A stretch of 64,000 nt of DNA, taken from assembly GCF_049897565.1 (NCBI RefSeq), contig NZ_JAFCWM010000004.1, positions 124,001-188,000 on the forward strand. The letters run 5' to 3'. The translations under genes were made by a program, and so were the position numbers. Position 1 is the first letter of the stretch. Each line of letters opens with the position of its first letter. Shown here in pieces: positions 8,372 through 17,494 of the stretch. The notes beneath the pieces were generated by a model, which was not told the origin of the DNA, ran no database searches, and worked only from the letters and a program-made list of their open reading frames with translations. This stretch comes from JAFCUW01 sp049897565 (GTDB taxonomy: Bacteria; Pseudomonadota; Gammaproteobacteria; Burkholderiales; Burkholderiaceae_D).

Positions 8372-9403
8372 TTATTTCCAGGCGCGGTGATAGGCGCCGA
8401 GGGTATGCTGCTGGCCTTCGGCGACTTTGCCGAGGGCGGCCATCCAGGCCGGATGGACCGAGTAGCGCGCCAGGTTGTCGCGGCAGGCGTCGAGCGCTTC
8501 GCGCCACACCCGCGTGACCTGCGCCACGTAGGCCGGACTGCGCTGGCGGCCCTCGATCTTCACCGCGCGCACGCCGGCGGCGATCAGTTGCGGCAGCAGT
8601 TCGAGCGTATTCAGGCTGGCCGGTTCCTCGATCGCGTAGTAGCTCTCGCCCTCGACCTCGAAGCGGCCCTTGCACAGCGTGGGATAGCTGGCATTTTCGT
8701 CCTGGCCGTAGCGGTCGATCAGCACGCCGTTCAGGCGCGCCTCCAGGCCTTGCGGGGCGTTTTGCCAGCGCACCGCCTTGGCTGGCGAGCAGACGCCGTG
8801 GGTGTTGGGCGATTCGCCGGTGGCGTACGACGACAGCGCGCAGCGGCCTTCGACCATCACGCACAGGCTGCCGAATCCGAACACTTCGATGTCCACCGGC
8901 GTGTTGGCGATCAGCTGGCTCACCTGCGCCATCGACAGCACCCGCGGCAGCACCGCGCGTGCGATGCCGAAATGCCGATGGTAGAAATTGATCGCCTCGA
9001 AATTGGTGGCCGAGCCCTGTACCGACAAGTGCAGCGGCAGCGCCGGGTGATGTTCGGCGACCCATGCCATGAGCGCCGGATCGGCGCAGATCAGGGCGTC
9101 GGCGCCGGCTTCGGCGGCGCGCGCGGCGGCGCTGCGCCATGCGCGCCAGTTGCCGGCCTGGGGATAGGTATTGAGCGCGACGAGTACCTTGCGGCCGCGC
9201 TGATGGGCGTAGGCGATGCCCTCGGCGATGGCCTCGTCGTCGAAATTGAGGCCGGCAAAATTGCGCGCATTGGTGGCGTCGCGAAAGCCCAGGTAGACGC
9301 AGTCGGCGCCGTTATCGACGGCGGCCCTGAGCGCGGGCAGGCTGCCGGCCGGGCATACCAGCTGCGGCACGTCGGCGTGAGTGTGTGGTGTCACTGGTGT
9401 CAT
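8372..9403 (-). CDS. ubiU: UbiU, O2-independent ubiquinone hydroxylase subunit (U32 peptidase family)
   Basis: 343 residues, colinear with E. coli UbiU (331). Conserved blocks seen: CPAGSLPALRAAVDNGAD at the N-terminus, GSLCVMVEGRC, the cluster cysteines in VCSPAKAVRW and YPTLCKGRF, then SVKIEGRQR-like and TLGAYHRAWK at the end. It acts in the cytosol with UbiV as a 4Fe-4S heterodimer that uses prephenate as oxygen donor (family knowledge). The ATG at 9403 is chosen; a TTG at 9421 in the same frame is also open and neither has a clear ribosome site, so the start is uncertain. It lies 20 bp upstream of ubiV and right after the decarboxylase gene. Confidence 0.93.
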   Translation of the reverse strand: MTPVTPHTHADVPQLVCPAGSLPALRAAVDNGADCVYLGFRDATNARNFAGLNFDDEAIAEGIAYAHQRGRKVLVALNTYPQAGNWRAWRSAAARAAEAGADALICADPALMAWVAEHHPALPLHLSVQGSATNFEAINFYHRHFGIARAVLPRVLSMAQVSQLIANTPVDIEVFGFGSLCVMVEGRCALSSYATGESPNTHGVCSPAKAVRWQNAPQGLEARLNGVLIDRYGQDENASYPTLCKGRFEVEGESYYAIEEPASLNTLELLPQLIAAGVRAVKIEGRQRSPAYVAQVTRVWREALDACRDNLARYSVHPAWMAALGKVAEGQQHTLGAYHRAWK

Positions 9404-9425
9404 TGGTCGATTCGATTGCAAGAGG

Positions 9426-11099
9426 TCAGAGTGCCGGTTCGAGCTCGCGCGAGCGTGCCAGCGTGAGTGGGGCGGGGGCGCTTTGCTGCAGGCGCCGCAC
9501 GCCGTTGACGAAGCGCCCGAGCGTGTCGGAGACGACGCCGCGCGGAATCATCACTTCGATCAGCTCGAAGCGCCCGCGCCGCGCCAGCGCCGCATCGAGG
9601 GCGGCGCCCAGTTCGGCGCGGGTGGTGACGCGGCAGCCGTTGCCGCCCAGGGCCGGCGCCACGTCGGCGAAGTGCCAGTCGCTCAGGTCGGTGAAGCCGG
9701 CGGCCGGCTCGAACGCGCGCAGCATCTCCCAGCTGCAGTTGTTAAAGACGATGACGATCGGGTCCCAGCCGTAGCGCTGGCAGTTGCCCAGCTCCCAGCC
9801 GGTCATCTGGAAAGCGCCGTCGCCGACCAGGATCACCGGCCGGCCGGCGCCGCCTGCCTGCAAGCCAAGGCCGGCCGGCACGCCGTAGCCCATGGTGGCG
9901 TAGTAGCCCGGCGCCACCAGCGCCGTGTGCGCGATGTCGAGCGCGGTAAACAGGCAGTCGCCGATGTCGGCCGCCAGCGGCAGGCCGGGATGCGCCGCCA
10001 GCACGTCGTTGACGGCGCGCGCGATGTCGCGCGGCGCGATGGGTGCTGCGTCGCGCGGCAAGTCATGCGGATACGCGGGCGGCGCCAGCGCGCTCGCTTG
10101 CGTGCCGACCCGCCGCCCGTGTTCGAGCAGCGCGTCCACCAGCGCCTCGAGCGGCATCCCGGGGTAGACCTGGTAATCCATGCTGACGGCGCCGTCGTGC
10201 GCATGGATGCTGGCGTGCAGGTCGATGGTCTTGCCCGACGCGCCGAAGTTGGTGTCGGAGACGATCACGCCGAGCATGAACAGCGCGTCGGACTGCTCGA
10301 CCGCGGCCGACAGCGCGGCCGGTCCGGCCACGCCGAGGTAGGTGCCGAGCAGCGCCACGTCGGTATCGGCCAGCAGGCCGCGGCCCATGAACGTGGTCGC
10401 CACCGGAATGTTGAGCAGTCGCGCCAGGCGCGCGACCTTGTGCTCGATGCCGTAGCGGCGGATTTCGACGCCCACCAGCAGCAGTGGCGCGCGCGCCTGC
10501 GACAGCCGCGCCAGGATCGCCTCGGTGCAGGCGGCCAGCGCGCGCGGCTGCGCGGCGGGCGGCGCCAGGCGCGGCACCGGCGCGCATGGCATCAGGACCA
10601 TGTCGCGCGGCAGTTCGATATACACGGGGCGCGAATGGGCCAGGCAACTGGCCAGCACGCGCGCGATGTCCGCCGGCGCGCGCGCCGGGTCGTCCAGCAC
10701 CACCTGGTCGCAGCTAATCTCGCGGAAGATGGCCAGTTGCGAGTCGAGCGTCTTGGCCTGGTGGTGCAGCAGGTAGCCGCTGCGGCGCTCGGCGGCGCCG
10801 GGCGCCCCGGAAATGACCACCAGCGGCACCTTTTCGGCGTACGAGGAGGCCACCGCGTTGACCATGTTGAGGGCGCCGGCGCCGTAGGTCACCGCCGCCA
10901 CGCCCAGCCGGGTGTGGTAGCGCGCCGCCGCGTCGGCGGCAAAGCCGACCCCGGGCTCGTGGCTGAGGGTGAACATGGGAAGTATGGCGGTCGTCTCGAC
11001 CTGGCGAAAGAAGGCCAGGATGAAGTCGCCCGGGATGCCGAAAATTTCGCGGGCGCCGTGCTTGTGCAAAGCGTGCAGAAGTGCCTGTGACAGGTTCAT
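9426..11099 (-). CDS. ipdC: Thiamine-diphosphate 2-oxoacid decarboxylase (indolepyruvate/phenylpyruvate type)
   Basis: 557 residues with the three-domain ThDP fold: an N-terminal Pyr domain with the catalytic Glu in TLSHEPGVGF, a central domain, and a C-terminal PP domain with the GDG...NN cofactor motif (VGDGAFQMTGWELGN through VFNNCSWEML). The GW-EL-NC-RYGWDPI pattern resembles Azospirillum-type phenylpyruvate/indolepyruvate decarboxylases more than acetolactate synthases. Expected reaction: non-oxidative decarboxylation of phenylpyruvate or indole-3-pyruvate to the aldehyde. The start at 11099 (MNLSQALLHAL) is chosen over an upstream in-frame codon at 11141. Its stop lies 22 bases from the ubiU ATG, so it is likely first in the ubiU-V-T transcript, an unexpected partner. 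The substrate is not proven by sequence. Confidence 0.85.
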   Translation of the reverse strand: MNLSQALLHALHKHGAREIFGIPGDFILAFFRQVETTAILPMFTLSHEPGVGFAADAAARYHTRLGVAAVTYGAGALNMVNAVASSYAEKVPLVVISGAPGAAERRSGYLLHHQAKTLDSQLAIFREISCDQVVLDDPARAPADIARVLASCLAHSRPVYIELPRDMVLMPCAPVPRLAPPAAQPRALAACTEAILARLSQARAPLLLVGVEIRRYGIEHKVARLARLLNIPVATTFMGRGLLADTDVALLGTYLGVAGPAALSAAVEQSDALFMLGVIVSDTNFGASGKTIDLHASIHAHDGAVSMDYQVYPGMPLEALVDALLEHGRRVGTQASALAPPAYPHDLPRDAAPIAPRDIARAVNDVLAAHPGLPLAADIGDCLFTALDIAHTALVAPGYYATMGYGVPAGLGLQAGGAGRPVILVGDGAFQMTGWELGNCQRYGWDPIVIVFNNCSWEMLRAFEPAAGFTDLSDWHFADVAPALGGNGCRVTTRAELGAALDAALARRGRFELIEVMIPRGVVSDTLGRFVNGVRRLQQSAPAPLTLARSRELEPAL

Positions 11100-11409
11100 G
11101 GGGGCTCGATGAAGGGCGGGCCAGCCCGTGCCGGCCCACACGCAATGTACCGCGGGCCGCCACTGTGGCGCCTTAACCTGAGATAAGCAAAGGCGAGCCG
11201 GTGTCGAGTGCGACCAGCGGGGAATCGAAGTGGCCGTGGCGCTGCCCGGGGCCGGCCGTTACAGCCGGGGCGGTGCGAGGGGGCGCTACAACTAAGGCTG
11301 GGGGGGCAGGTGCGCGTTGCGCGGCCTCCAGGACATTTGCCCCAAGACCGTGGTCCTTGCCGCCACTGAGTGTATACTTCGGGCCGTCACGATCAGATGG
11401 TAAAGCTTC
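11100..11409. other. Divergent intergenic region, no gene seen
   Basis: 310 bases between the decarboxylase (-) and the JmjC gene (+). It is GC-rich with G-runs around 11275-11310. A TATACT hexamer at 11373-11378 could be a -10 element for the JmjC gene, but no -35 stands at a good distance. No FNR or NsrR-like box was found in front of the decarboxylase-ubiUVT operon, and no convincing small gene. Confidence 0.5.
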
Positions 11410-12360
11410 ATGTCAGTAGAAAAAAATGCGGCGAGCCGCGAGCAAGAGGCGCAGACGCGCGTCGCGCAGCGGTCGCCGCCTCCGTTGGCGGCATCTCGGC
11501 CGACATCGCCCGAAGACGCGATCGCGCGCAAGCAGGCCCGCGAACAGCGCGATGCACAGGTTCGCGGCGTCACGTCGATCGGCGCCATGCGCAATGCGAT
11601 CAAGCGTGTGGCGCGCGATTTGCCAGTCATTACCGCGGTGCCGCGCTTAGGCGTCCTCGATGCCAAGGCGTTCCGTGTTCAGGCGGCACGAGGGCTACCT
11701 TTCCTCATCTCCGGCATGGTTGAGCGCTGGCCGCTGTCGGCGCTGACGCCGCAAACGCTGCGCGAGCGCTTCAGCCATTTGTTGGTGCGCGCGCGGGTTG
11801 GCGACTACATCAACACCGCGTTCGCGGCCGACCGTGCCATGCAGGACATGACGATGCTCGAGTACCTCGACCTCGTCGCCGCCGGCGCCGGTGGCCTGCC
11901 GCCTTACCTGGGCAACCTGGAACTGCGCGAGCTCAATTCGCTGTGCTACTGGCCGGCGTATTTCAGCAAGATGGGTCCGCCGCGCTTCTGGCTGGGCCCG
12001 GCCGGAACGGTGACGCCGCTCCATTGCGACTACGACGACAACATCTTCGCGCAGATCTGGGGCACCAAGCGGATTTTCCTGGCGCCGCCGCATCACGACG
12101 AGTTCCTGTATCCCCGCGAGGCGAACGCCATCCTGTTCGGATCCCCGTTCGATCCCGAGGCGCCCGACTTTGACACATTCCCGCTGGCGCGCCAGGCGAG
12201 CACGTTCGAATGTATCGTCGGCCCGGGCGACATGCTGTACGTGCCGGCAGGCTGGTATCACCAGGTGCGCGCGCTGACGTTTTCGCTGTCGGCCAACCGG
12301 TGGGCGAGGGCAGTGCCGTATGCGTTGAGCGGCGAACCTTCGGTGGGCAATCCTCGATAG
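11410..12360 (+). CDS. JmjC/cupin-like Fe(II)/2-oxoglutarate oxygenase-family protein
   Basis: 316 residues. The first 65 are charged and Ala/Gln/Arg-rich, probably disordered. From about residue 80 there is a cupin_8/JmjC domain: metal ligands H-x-D in PLHCDYDDN (about residues 205-207) and the distal His in GWYHQVRAL, with DMLYVPAGW before it, the usual end of the jelly roll. Family members hydroxylate protein or RNA side chains in the cytosol; the target here cannot be named. ATG at 11410; no strong ribosome site. It stands alone, divergent from the decarboxylase operon. A catalytically inactive cupin is possible, but all three metal ligands are visible. Confidence 0.78.
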   Translation: MSVEKNAASREQEAQTRVAQRSPPPLAASRPTSPEDAIARKQAREQRDAQVRGVTSIGAMRNAIKRVARDLPVITAVPRLGVLDAKAFRVQAARGLPFLISGMVERWPLSALTPQTLRERFSHLLVRARVGDYINTAFAADRAMQDMTMLEYLDLVAAGAGGLPPYLGNLELRELNSLCYWPAYFSKMGPPRFWLGPAGTVTPLHCDYDDNIFAQIWGTKRIFLAPPHHDEFLYPREANAILFGSPFDPEAPDFDTFPLARQASTFECIVGPGDMLYVPAGWYHQVRALTFSLSANRWARAVPYALSGEPSVGNPR

Positions 12361-12477
12361 AGGTTCGCGCCGAATTCCAGCGGCCAAGCAGCGTCGCGTC
12401 GGTGGCCGTGTCAATGCCGAGTTTTTCCCGCCACTCCGGCTGATTGCGGCCTCGGCATGTCATCGAACAATAATAAT

Positions 12478-12506
12478 TCGACAACACGCGGGAAGCTTGA
12501 TATTAT
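12478..12506 (+). promoter_or_regulatory. Sigma-70-like promoter for the RCC1 lipoprotein gene
   Basis: TCGACA (12478-12483) and TATTAT (12501-12506) are 17 bp apart, each one mismatch from consensus. They stand in an AT-rich island 35 bp ahead of the ATG at 12541, unlike the GC-rich surroundings. Confidence 0.55.
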
Positions 12507-12540
12507 TGCACGACGCCCCTTCTCATCCCAGGACTGCGCC

Positions 12541-15500
12541 ATGAAATCGTTCCTCTTTTCACCATTGCGCAGTATGGTCATGTCGACGTTGTGCCTGGCA
12601 ATGATGTCCTGTGGTGGTGACGTGGCTTCCCCGCCGCCGACGCCAACTCGGACATTGGCCACACTGCAACAGGCAAGTCCGGCGCGCACAGCGGCCGATT
12701 ACCACATGGTGTTGCAGCAAATTTATGTTGGCTATTTCGGCCGGCCGGCCGACCTGTCCGGTCTGAATTTCTATGGCAAGTTGTTTGCCGACGTACAGGC
12801 GCCGACCTCGCTGGTCGCCGTTGCCAACGCCTACTCCAGCAACGCGACCGTTCGGGCCGTAGTCGATAGCTTTGGCACCAGTTTTGAAAGTCAGGATCTC
12901 TACCCTGGCACCAATGACGCTTTTATTTCCGCCATTTATCGTAATCTGTTCAACCGCGCTCCCGATACCTCCGGCAAAGCCTTTTGGGTGGGGTTGCTTG
13001 ACAAGAATTTGGTGACGCGTGGCGGTGCCGCGCTGGCGATCATGGGCGGCGCCCAGTCGACCGACATGCAATCGATCGTCAACAAGGCGAGCGTGGCATC
13101 TGCCTTCACAAGCGCGCTCAACAACCAGCAGCGCATTGCGGCGTATGCTGGCCTGGATGCAATACGGATGGCGCGCGCAATGCTGGCCAACATCGCCTTT
13201 GCCACCGATGCGGCGCGTTTCAGTCCTGCTATCGAGGCGACCGTACAAGCGCTGCTGGCCCACCCGGCCCCGCTGGCGAAACTGATGGTCGCCGCGGGCG
13301 GCGCGCACACCTTGGTCATTAACACTGACGCCAGCCTGTGGGCAAGCGGCTTGAATGCCTTTGGCCAGCTCGGCGACGGCACTACCACCGACCGCAGCAC
13401 GCTGGTCCAGGTGGGCACCGGTTTCGTCCAGGCTGCCGCTGGAGACTACAAGAGCTACGGTGTCAAGCTCGATGGCAGCCTGTGGGCGTGGGGCGGCGGC
13501 TTCAATGGCAGCCTGGGCATAGCCGATACCATCTCGCTGCGCAATCCGACCCAGATCGGGACCGGCTACAGCACCGTATCGACGGTGGGAGACTTTACGC
13601 TGGCACTCAAGACCGATGGCAGTTTAATGTCGTGGGGTAAGAACGAAGTCGGTCAACTGGGCCTGGGGCATCGCGTCGACCGCCCGACGCCGCTGCTGGT
13701 GGGCACCGGCTACAAGGCCATTGCCGCGGGCTGGTATCACTCGCTCGCACTCAAGCACGACGGCACACTGTGGGCGTGGGGCAGCAATACCGGCGGAACG
13801 CTTGGCGATGGCACTAAGCTAGATCGTCTCGTACCGACCTTCATCGGCACCGGCTACAGCGCCATCGCCGCCGGGTCGGTCTCGGCCGCGATCAGGACCG
13901 ACGGCTCGCTTTGGACGTGGGGCACCAGCGGGCGCGGCGCGCTTGGCGCTGGCGCAACGGTGACGCAGTCGCTTACGCCGCGCCAGATCGGCGTCGGCTT
14001 TGTTGAGGTGGCCACCGGGGAAGAACGCATGTTTGCGCGCAAAAGCGACGGCACGCTGTGGGCCTGGGGAGACTTCCAGTTTCTTAACAGCACCGACCCA
14101 GCCCAGTTCGTACCCCAGCAGATCGGCACGGGATATACATCGATCGTCGCCTCTGGCGATCACGCCCTGGGTATCTTGCGCGACCAGAGCCTGCGCGCCT
14201 GGGGCCGGAATGACCGTGGCCAGCTGGCCGATAACACCCACCTGGGCCGCACGGCGCCAAGCCCGGTCGACCTGAACAATTTTTCCAAGGCGACCGTGTT
14301 CGGCAACATGACCACCTTCAGCGGTACGGTGGCGATGGGAGCGGCTATCGGCAGTGCCGATATCAGTCTGTTCGACTTTGAAGGGCTGGTCGATTCAACC
14401 ATCGCCGATGCGCAGGGCGGATGGATCTTGCCGCTGGCCGATATCCGGCGCAAGTTGACCGGACCGTTCGTGGTGCGCGCCAGGTTCACCCTCGGCGGAC
14501 GCGAAATCAACTTGTTTTCAATTAGTACGGACAAGATCGGCGGCGACATCCGCATGAATATCACCCCGATTTCTGACATCATCACGCGCGGGTACGCCGC
14601 ACCTGTCGTGCTCGGCGACGGCCCGGTTTCCGGACTGCCCAATGATGAAGAGAAACTGGCTGCCGCCACAACGGGTGTCAAGACCATGCTAGGGACGATG
14701 ATGCCGCGCGATATCAACGACTTGATCAAGACTGGCTATGTGGCCGATCCGAACGCCAGCAGCTACGACGCGCTGCTGGAGCGCACCCGGGTCAGCTATG
14801 CCAACGGCAATGTCGCCATCGCCAACATCGGCGGTGAGCCAATGGCCACCGCCTCGCTGCAAGACGTGGCTCAAAACAAGGTTCCTTTAACCGAGGCGAG
14901 CATCATCAGCGACTCGGATCGTCTCCGTGCAATCGATATGCGCGGGCTGTTCACCGGCTCTTCGTGGGTGTTCCCGAATGAAAAGGGCGGCGTGCCCTTG
15001 ATTGTGAATGCCGTCACAACGGGCGCGGCCATTGCCAAGCGCACACTGACCTTGGTGGTGCGCGGCAGCGGCATGGATAGAAACCATCCGATCAATGTGG
15101 TACTGCCCGATTGCGCTGATCTTCTGTTCGCGGGGGGGACAGAAACCGCCCGGACCTATACTTGTACGCCTCAGTCTGCCGGCAACAAGGTCGGCTACGT
15201 CGAGTCTTTCATCACCGGTCAGCGTCTATTTTCGTTCGCTGTCGATGTCCAGCCTCAGCCGCAACCGAAGCCCACCAGCTATTCGCCTTCCACGGCAGCC
15301 CTTGGCCAGCTCACGGTTTTCACGCTGTTCGGTACCGACCTGCGCAACGATATGTACATTGATTTGCCCAATTGCAGCCTGATGGTCATCCTTGCCGGCG
15401 GCTCGCTGACCGAGCAAAAATTTAGCTGCACCCCCAACAAGGCGGGCGCGGTAAAAGGTCAGATTTACAGCAATTATCGCGGCACGCTGCTCGGTTCCAT

Positions 15501-15846
15501 GGACGTGACTATTTCCGGTAGCGGCGGAGCGTCCGGCACAGGCCTGAAGGGAACGTGGTGCACTGACACGGCCGGCAACCAGAACTGCTGGGTGTTCGAC
15601 AACGAAACCGGCAGCAACACAGGCAAATTCTACCAACAATCGATCAATCAATACTCCGGCACGCTGACTAACACAATGACCTGGTCGACGGATGGACGAT
15701 CGCTGACCTACCGGTTTACCAACTCGGCATTGACTAACAGCCCTTACGCTTACAACAAGCCGGTCAGCATGGCCGCAGTGACGTTTCCGTACACGTTGAC
15801 CGCAACGGTATTCCGCTTCCAGAACATCGATTTTTACAGACAGTGA
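12541..15846 (+). CDS. Large surface lipoprotein: DUF4214-like domain + seven RCC1 repeats + C-terminal module
   Basis: 1101 residues. The signal peptide ends in a lipobox (CLAMMSC-GG), so it is probably anchored to the outer membrane. Residues about 45-200 hold two copies of a motif (YVGYFGRPADLSGLNFY; YRNLFNRAPDTSGKAFW) typical of DUF4214. Residues about 255-580 contain seven ATS1/RCC1 units, each with LW-WG / H-ALK-DG signatures, enough to close a seven-bladed propeller. Then follow a linker region, two Ig-like repeats with paired cysteines (VLPDCADLLF; DLPNCSLMVI), and a final GTWCTDTAGNQNCW domain. The start was placed at 12541 because the signal peptide begins there. Flanked by unrelated genes. 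Function unknown: adhesion or a binding scaffold is a guess from architecture. Confidence 0.85.
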   Translation: MKSFLFSPLRSMVMSTLCLAMMSCGGDVASPPPTPTRTLATLQQASPARTAADYHMVLQQIYVGYFGRPADLSGLNFYGKLFADVQAPTSLVAVANAYSSNATVRAVVDSFGTSFESQDLYPGTNDAFISAIYRNLFNRAPDTSGKAFWVGLLDKNLVTRGGAALAIMGGAQSTDMQSIVNKASVASAFTSALNNQQRIAAYAGLDAIRMARAMLANIAFATDAARFSPAIEATVQALLAHPAPLAKLMVAAGGAHTLVINTDASLWASGLNAFGQLGDGTTTDRSTLVQVGTGFVQAAAGDYKSYGVKLDGSLWAWGGGFNGSLGIADTISLRNPTQIGTGYSTVSTVGDFTLALKTDGSLMSWGKNEVGQLGLGHRVDRPTPLLVGTGYKAIAAGWYHSLALKHDGTLWAWGSNTGGTLGDGTKLDRLVPTFIGTGYSAIAAGSVSAAIRTDGSLWTWGTSGRGALGAGATVTQSLTPRQIGVGFVEVATGEERMFARKSDGTLWAWGDFQFLNSTDPAQFVPQQIGTGYTSIVASGDHALGILRDQSLRAWGRNDRGQLADNTHLGRTAPSPVDLNNFSKATVFGNMTTFSGTVAMGAAIGSADISLFDFEGLVDSTIADAQGGWILPLADIRRKLTGPFVVRARFTLGGREINLFSISTDKIGGDIRMNITPISDIITRGYAAPVVLGDGPVSGLPNDEEKLAAATTGVKTMLGTMMPRDINDLIKTGYVADPNASSYDALLERTRVSYANGNVAIANIGGEPMATASLQDVAQNKVPLTEASIISDSDRLRAIDMRGLFTGSSWVFPNEKGGVPLIVNAVTTGAAIAKRTLTLVVRGSGMDRNHPINVVLPDCADLLFAGGTETARTYTCTPQSAGNKVGYVESFITGQRLFSFAVDVQPQPQPKPTSYSPSTAALGQLTVFTLFGTDLRNDMYIDLPNCSLMVILAGGSLTEQKFSCTPNKAGAVKGQIYSNYRGTLLGSMDVTISGSGGASGTGLKGTWCTDTAGNQNCWVFDNETGSNTGKFYQQSINQYSGTLTNTMTWSTDGRSLTYRFTNSALTNSPYAYNKPVSMAAVTFPYTLTATVFRFQNIDFYRQ

Positions 15847-15891
15847 GTTTTGCACACATCGATGCCGACGCCCGCCGCCAATCTAAGCTGC

Positions 15892-17493
15892 TTACGGCGG
15901 CACACTGCGCGCCGTCGAAGCCGACACATTCACCCGCCGCCTCACCTGCGGCGCTTCCTCGCCCAGATGAAACGCCAGCTTGCGTTCGCGCAGCGACACG
16001 TCGCCCGCGGTCACCCGGTCGAAACGGCGCAGGTGCTCGGTCCAAGAGTCGTCGATCACCACTTCGGTGTAGCGCCCAGGCTCGGCGATGTCGCGCAGCA
16101 GCTGCCAGCCGAGCGCGCCCTGGCGCAGGCGGCTGCGCCGGCTCTCCTGCATCAGCGCGACAAATGCGTCGGCGCGCGCCGGGTCGATGATGTACTCGAT
16201 GCTGAGCACGATGCGGCCGCGCCCGGGAGGCGCGTCGGCCACCGGCGCCTTGAACAACTGCGACGGCGTCAGGTCGTCGACCAGGCCGCGGTCCTGCACC
16301 AGGCGCAGCACCAGCAGCATCACCACGATGCCGCTGATGGCGGCATAAACAAGGCTGTGCTGCACGCTGTCGACGGTTGCCACCTGGCCCCACACGGCGG
16401 CACCCGCCGCGCTCGAACCCATCAGCGCCATCTGGTAGATCGACATGCCGCGCGCGCGCACCCAGTCCGGCAACGCCAGCTGCATCGACACGCTGAGCGA
16501 ATTGGCGGTCGTGATCCAGGCCATGCCGGTCAGCACCATTGCGGCCATCGTCGCCGTCATGTCGCCGCTGACGGCGATCACCAAACTCATTGCTGCCTGC
16601 AACAGGGCGCCGTACAACACCAGCAGGTCGCGCGTGAGCGCCTGGCGCAAGCGCGGCAAAAACAGCACGGCGACAATCGCGCCGCCGCCCATGCAGGCAA
16701 GCAGCGCCGTGTAAGTGGCGGCGCCGCCGTCGAGGTTGCGCGCCACCAGCGGCAGCAGCGCCATCAGGCCGGCCGAATGAAAGAAGAACACCGCGATGCG
16801 CGCCAGCACGGCCTTGACCCGCGCCGACTGGCTGACGAACTGGATGCCGACCCGCATCGCGCGGCCGAAGCGCTCGCGCCCCAGCGGGCTTGGCACATGC
16901 TCGCGGCGCCAGCGCATGATGACGAAGCCAGCGGCGACCGACAGCACGGCGTTGAGCACGAACACGTATGCGGTGCCGACGCTGGCGATCAGCGCGCCGG
17001 CAATGAGGGGGCCGGCGATGCGCGACGCATTCATCGCCACGCCGTTCAGCGCCAAAGCGGCCGGCAGTTGCGGGCGCGGCACCAGTTCGGGCACGATTGC
17101 GGCAAACACCGGCCAGCGCATCGCCAGGCCGATGCCGTTGGCGAACGTAAGCGCCAGCAGCAGCGGCGGATTCATCACGCCCGACAGCACCACCAAGCAC
17201 AGCAGCAGCGCCACGGCGGCCACCCAGAACTGGGTGACGATGAAGTAGCGGCGCCGGTCGAGGATGTCGGCCAGCGCGCCGCTCGGCACGCCGAGCAGGA
17301 ACACCGGCAAGGTAGCGGCGGTCTGCACCAGCGCCACCCAGATCGGCGCGCTCGTCAGCGACGTCATCATCCACGCCGCGGCCACGTCGTTCATCCACAT
17401 GCACAGGTTGGCAACTAGCCAGGTGCTCCACAGCATGCGGAACACCGGGTGGACCAGCGGCGCCAGCGCCTCGGGATGGTTAGCAGCGGACAA
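15892..17493 (-). CDS. MFS exporter (MFS_3/EntS-like) with C-terminal ABM-like domain
   Basis: 533 residues. About twelve hydrophobic segments fill residues 15-410. The loop after helix 2 has the MFS signature G-x-L-AD-x-xDRRR (SGALADILDRRRYF). The last ~110 residues are soluble and resemble the antibiotic-biosynthesis-monooxygenase-like tail found in long PF05977 transporters. Family members export siderophores or other small molecules; no substrate can be read from sequence. The start is a TTG at 17493, one base after the upstream FAH-gene stop, so the two genes form an operon. Confidence 0.85.
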   Translation of the reverse strand: MSAANHPEALAPLVHPVFRMLWSTWLVANLCMWMNDVAAAWMMTSLTSAPIWVALVQTAATLPVFLLGVPSGALADILDRRRYFIVTQFWVAAVALLLCLVVLSGVMNPPLLLALTFANGIGLAMRWPVFAAIVPELVPRPQLPAALALNGVAMNASRIAGPLIAGALIASVGTAYVFVLNAVLSVAAGFVIMRWRREHVPSPLGRERFGRAMRVGIQFVSQSARVKAVLARIAVFFFHSAGLMALLPLVARNLDGGAATYTALLACMGGGAIVAVLFLPRLRQALTRDLLVLYGALLQAAMSLVIAVSGDMTATMAAMVLTGMAWITTANSLSVSMQLALPDWVRARGMSIYQMALMGSSAAGAAVWGQVATVDSVQHSLVYAAISGIVVMLLVLRLVQDRGLVDDLTPSQLFKAPVADAPPGRGRIVLSIEYIIDPARADAFVALMQESRRSRLRQGALGWQLLRDIAEPGRYTEVVIDDSWTEHLRRFDRVTAGDVSLRERKLAFHLGEEAPQVRRRVNVSASTARSVPP

Positions 17494-17494
17494 A

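Noticed and set aside
9381..11090. 569-codon open frame antisense to the decarboxylase gene
   Set aside because: Same GC artefact: low-complexity Arg/Gly/Gln composition and no recognisable motif.
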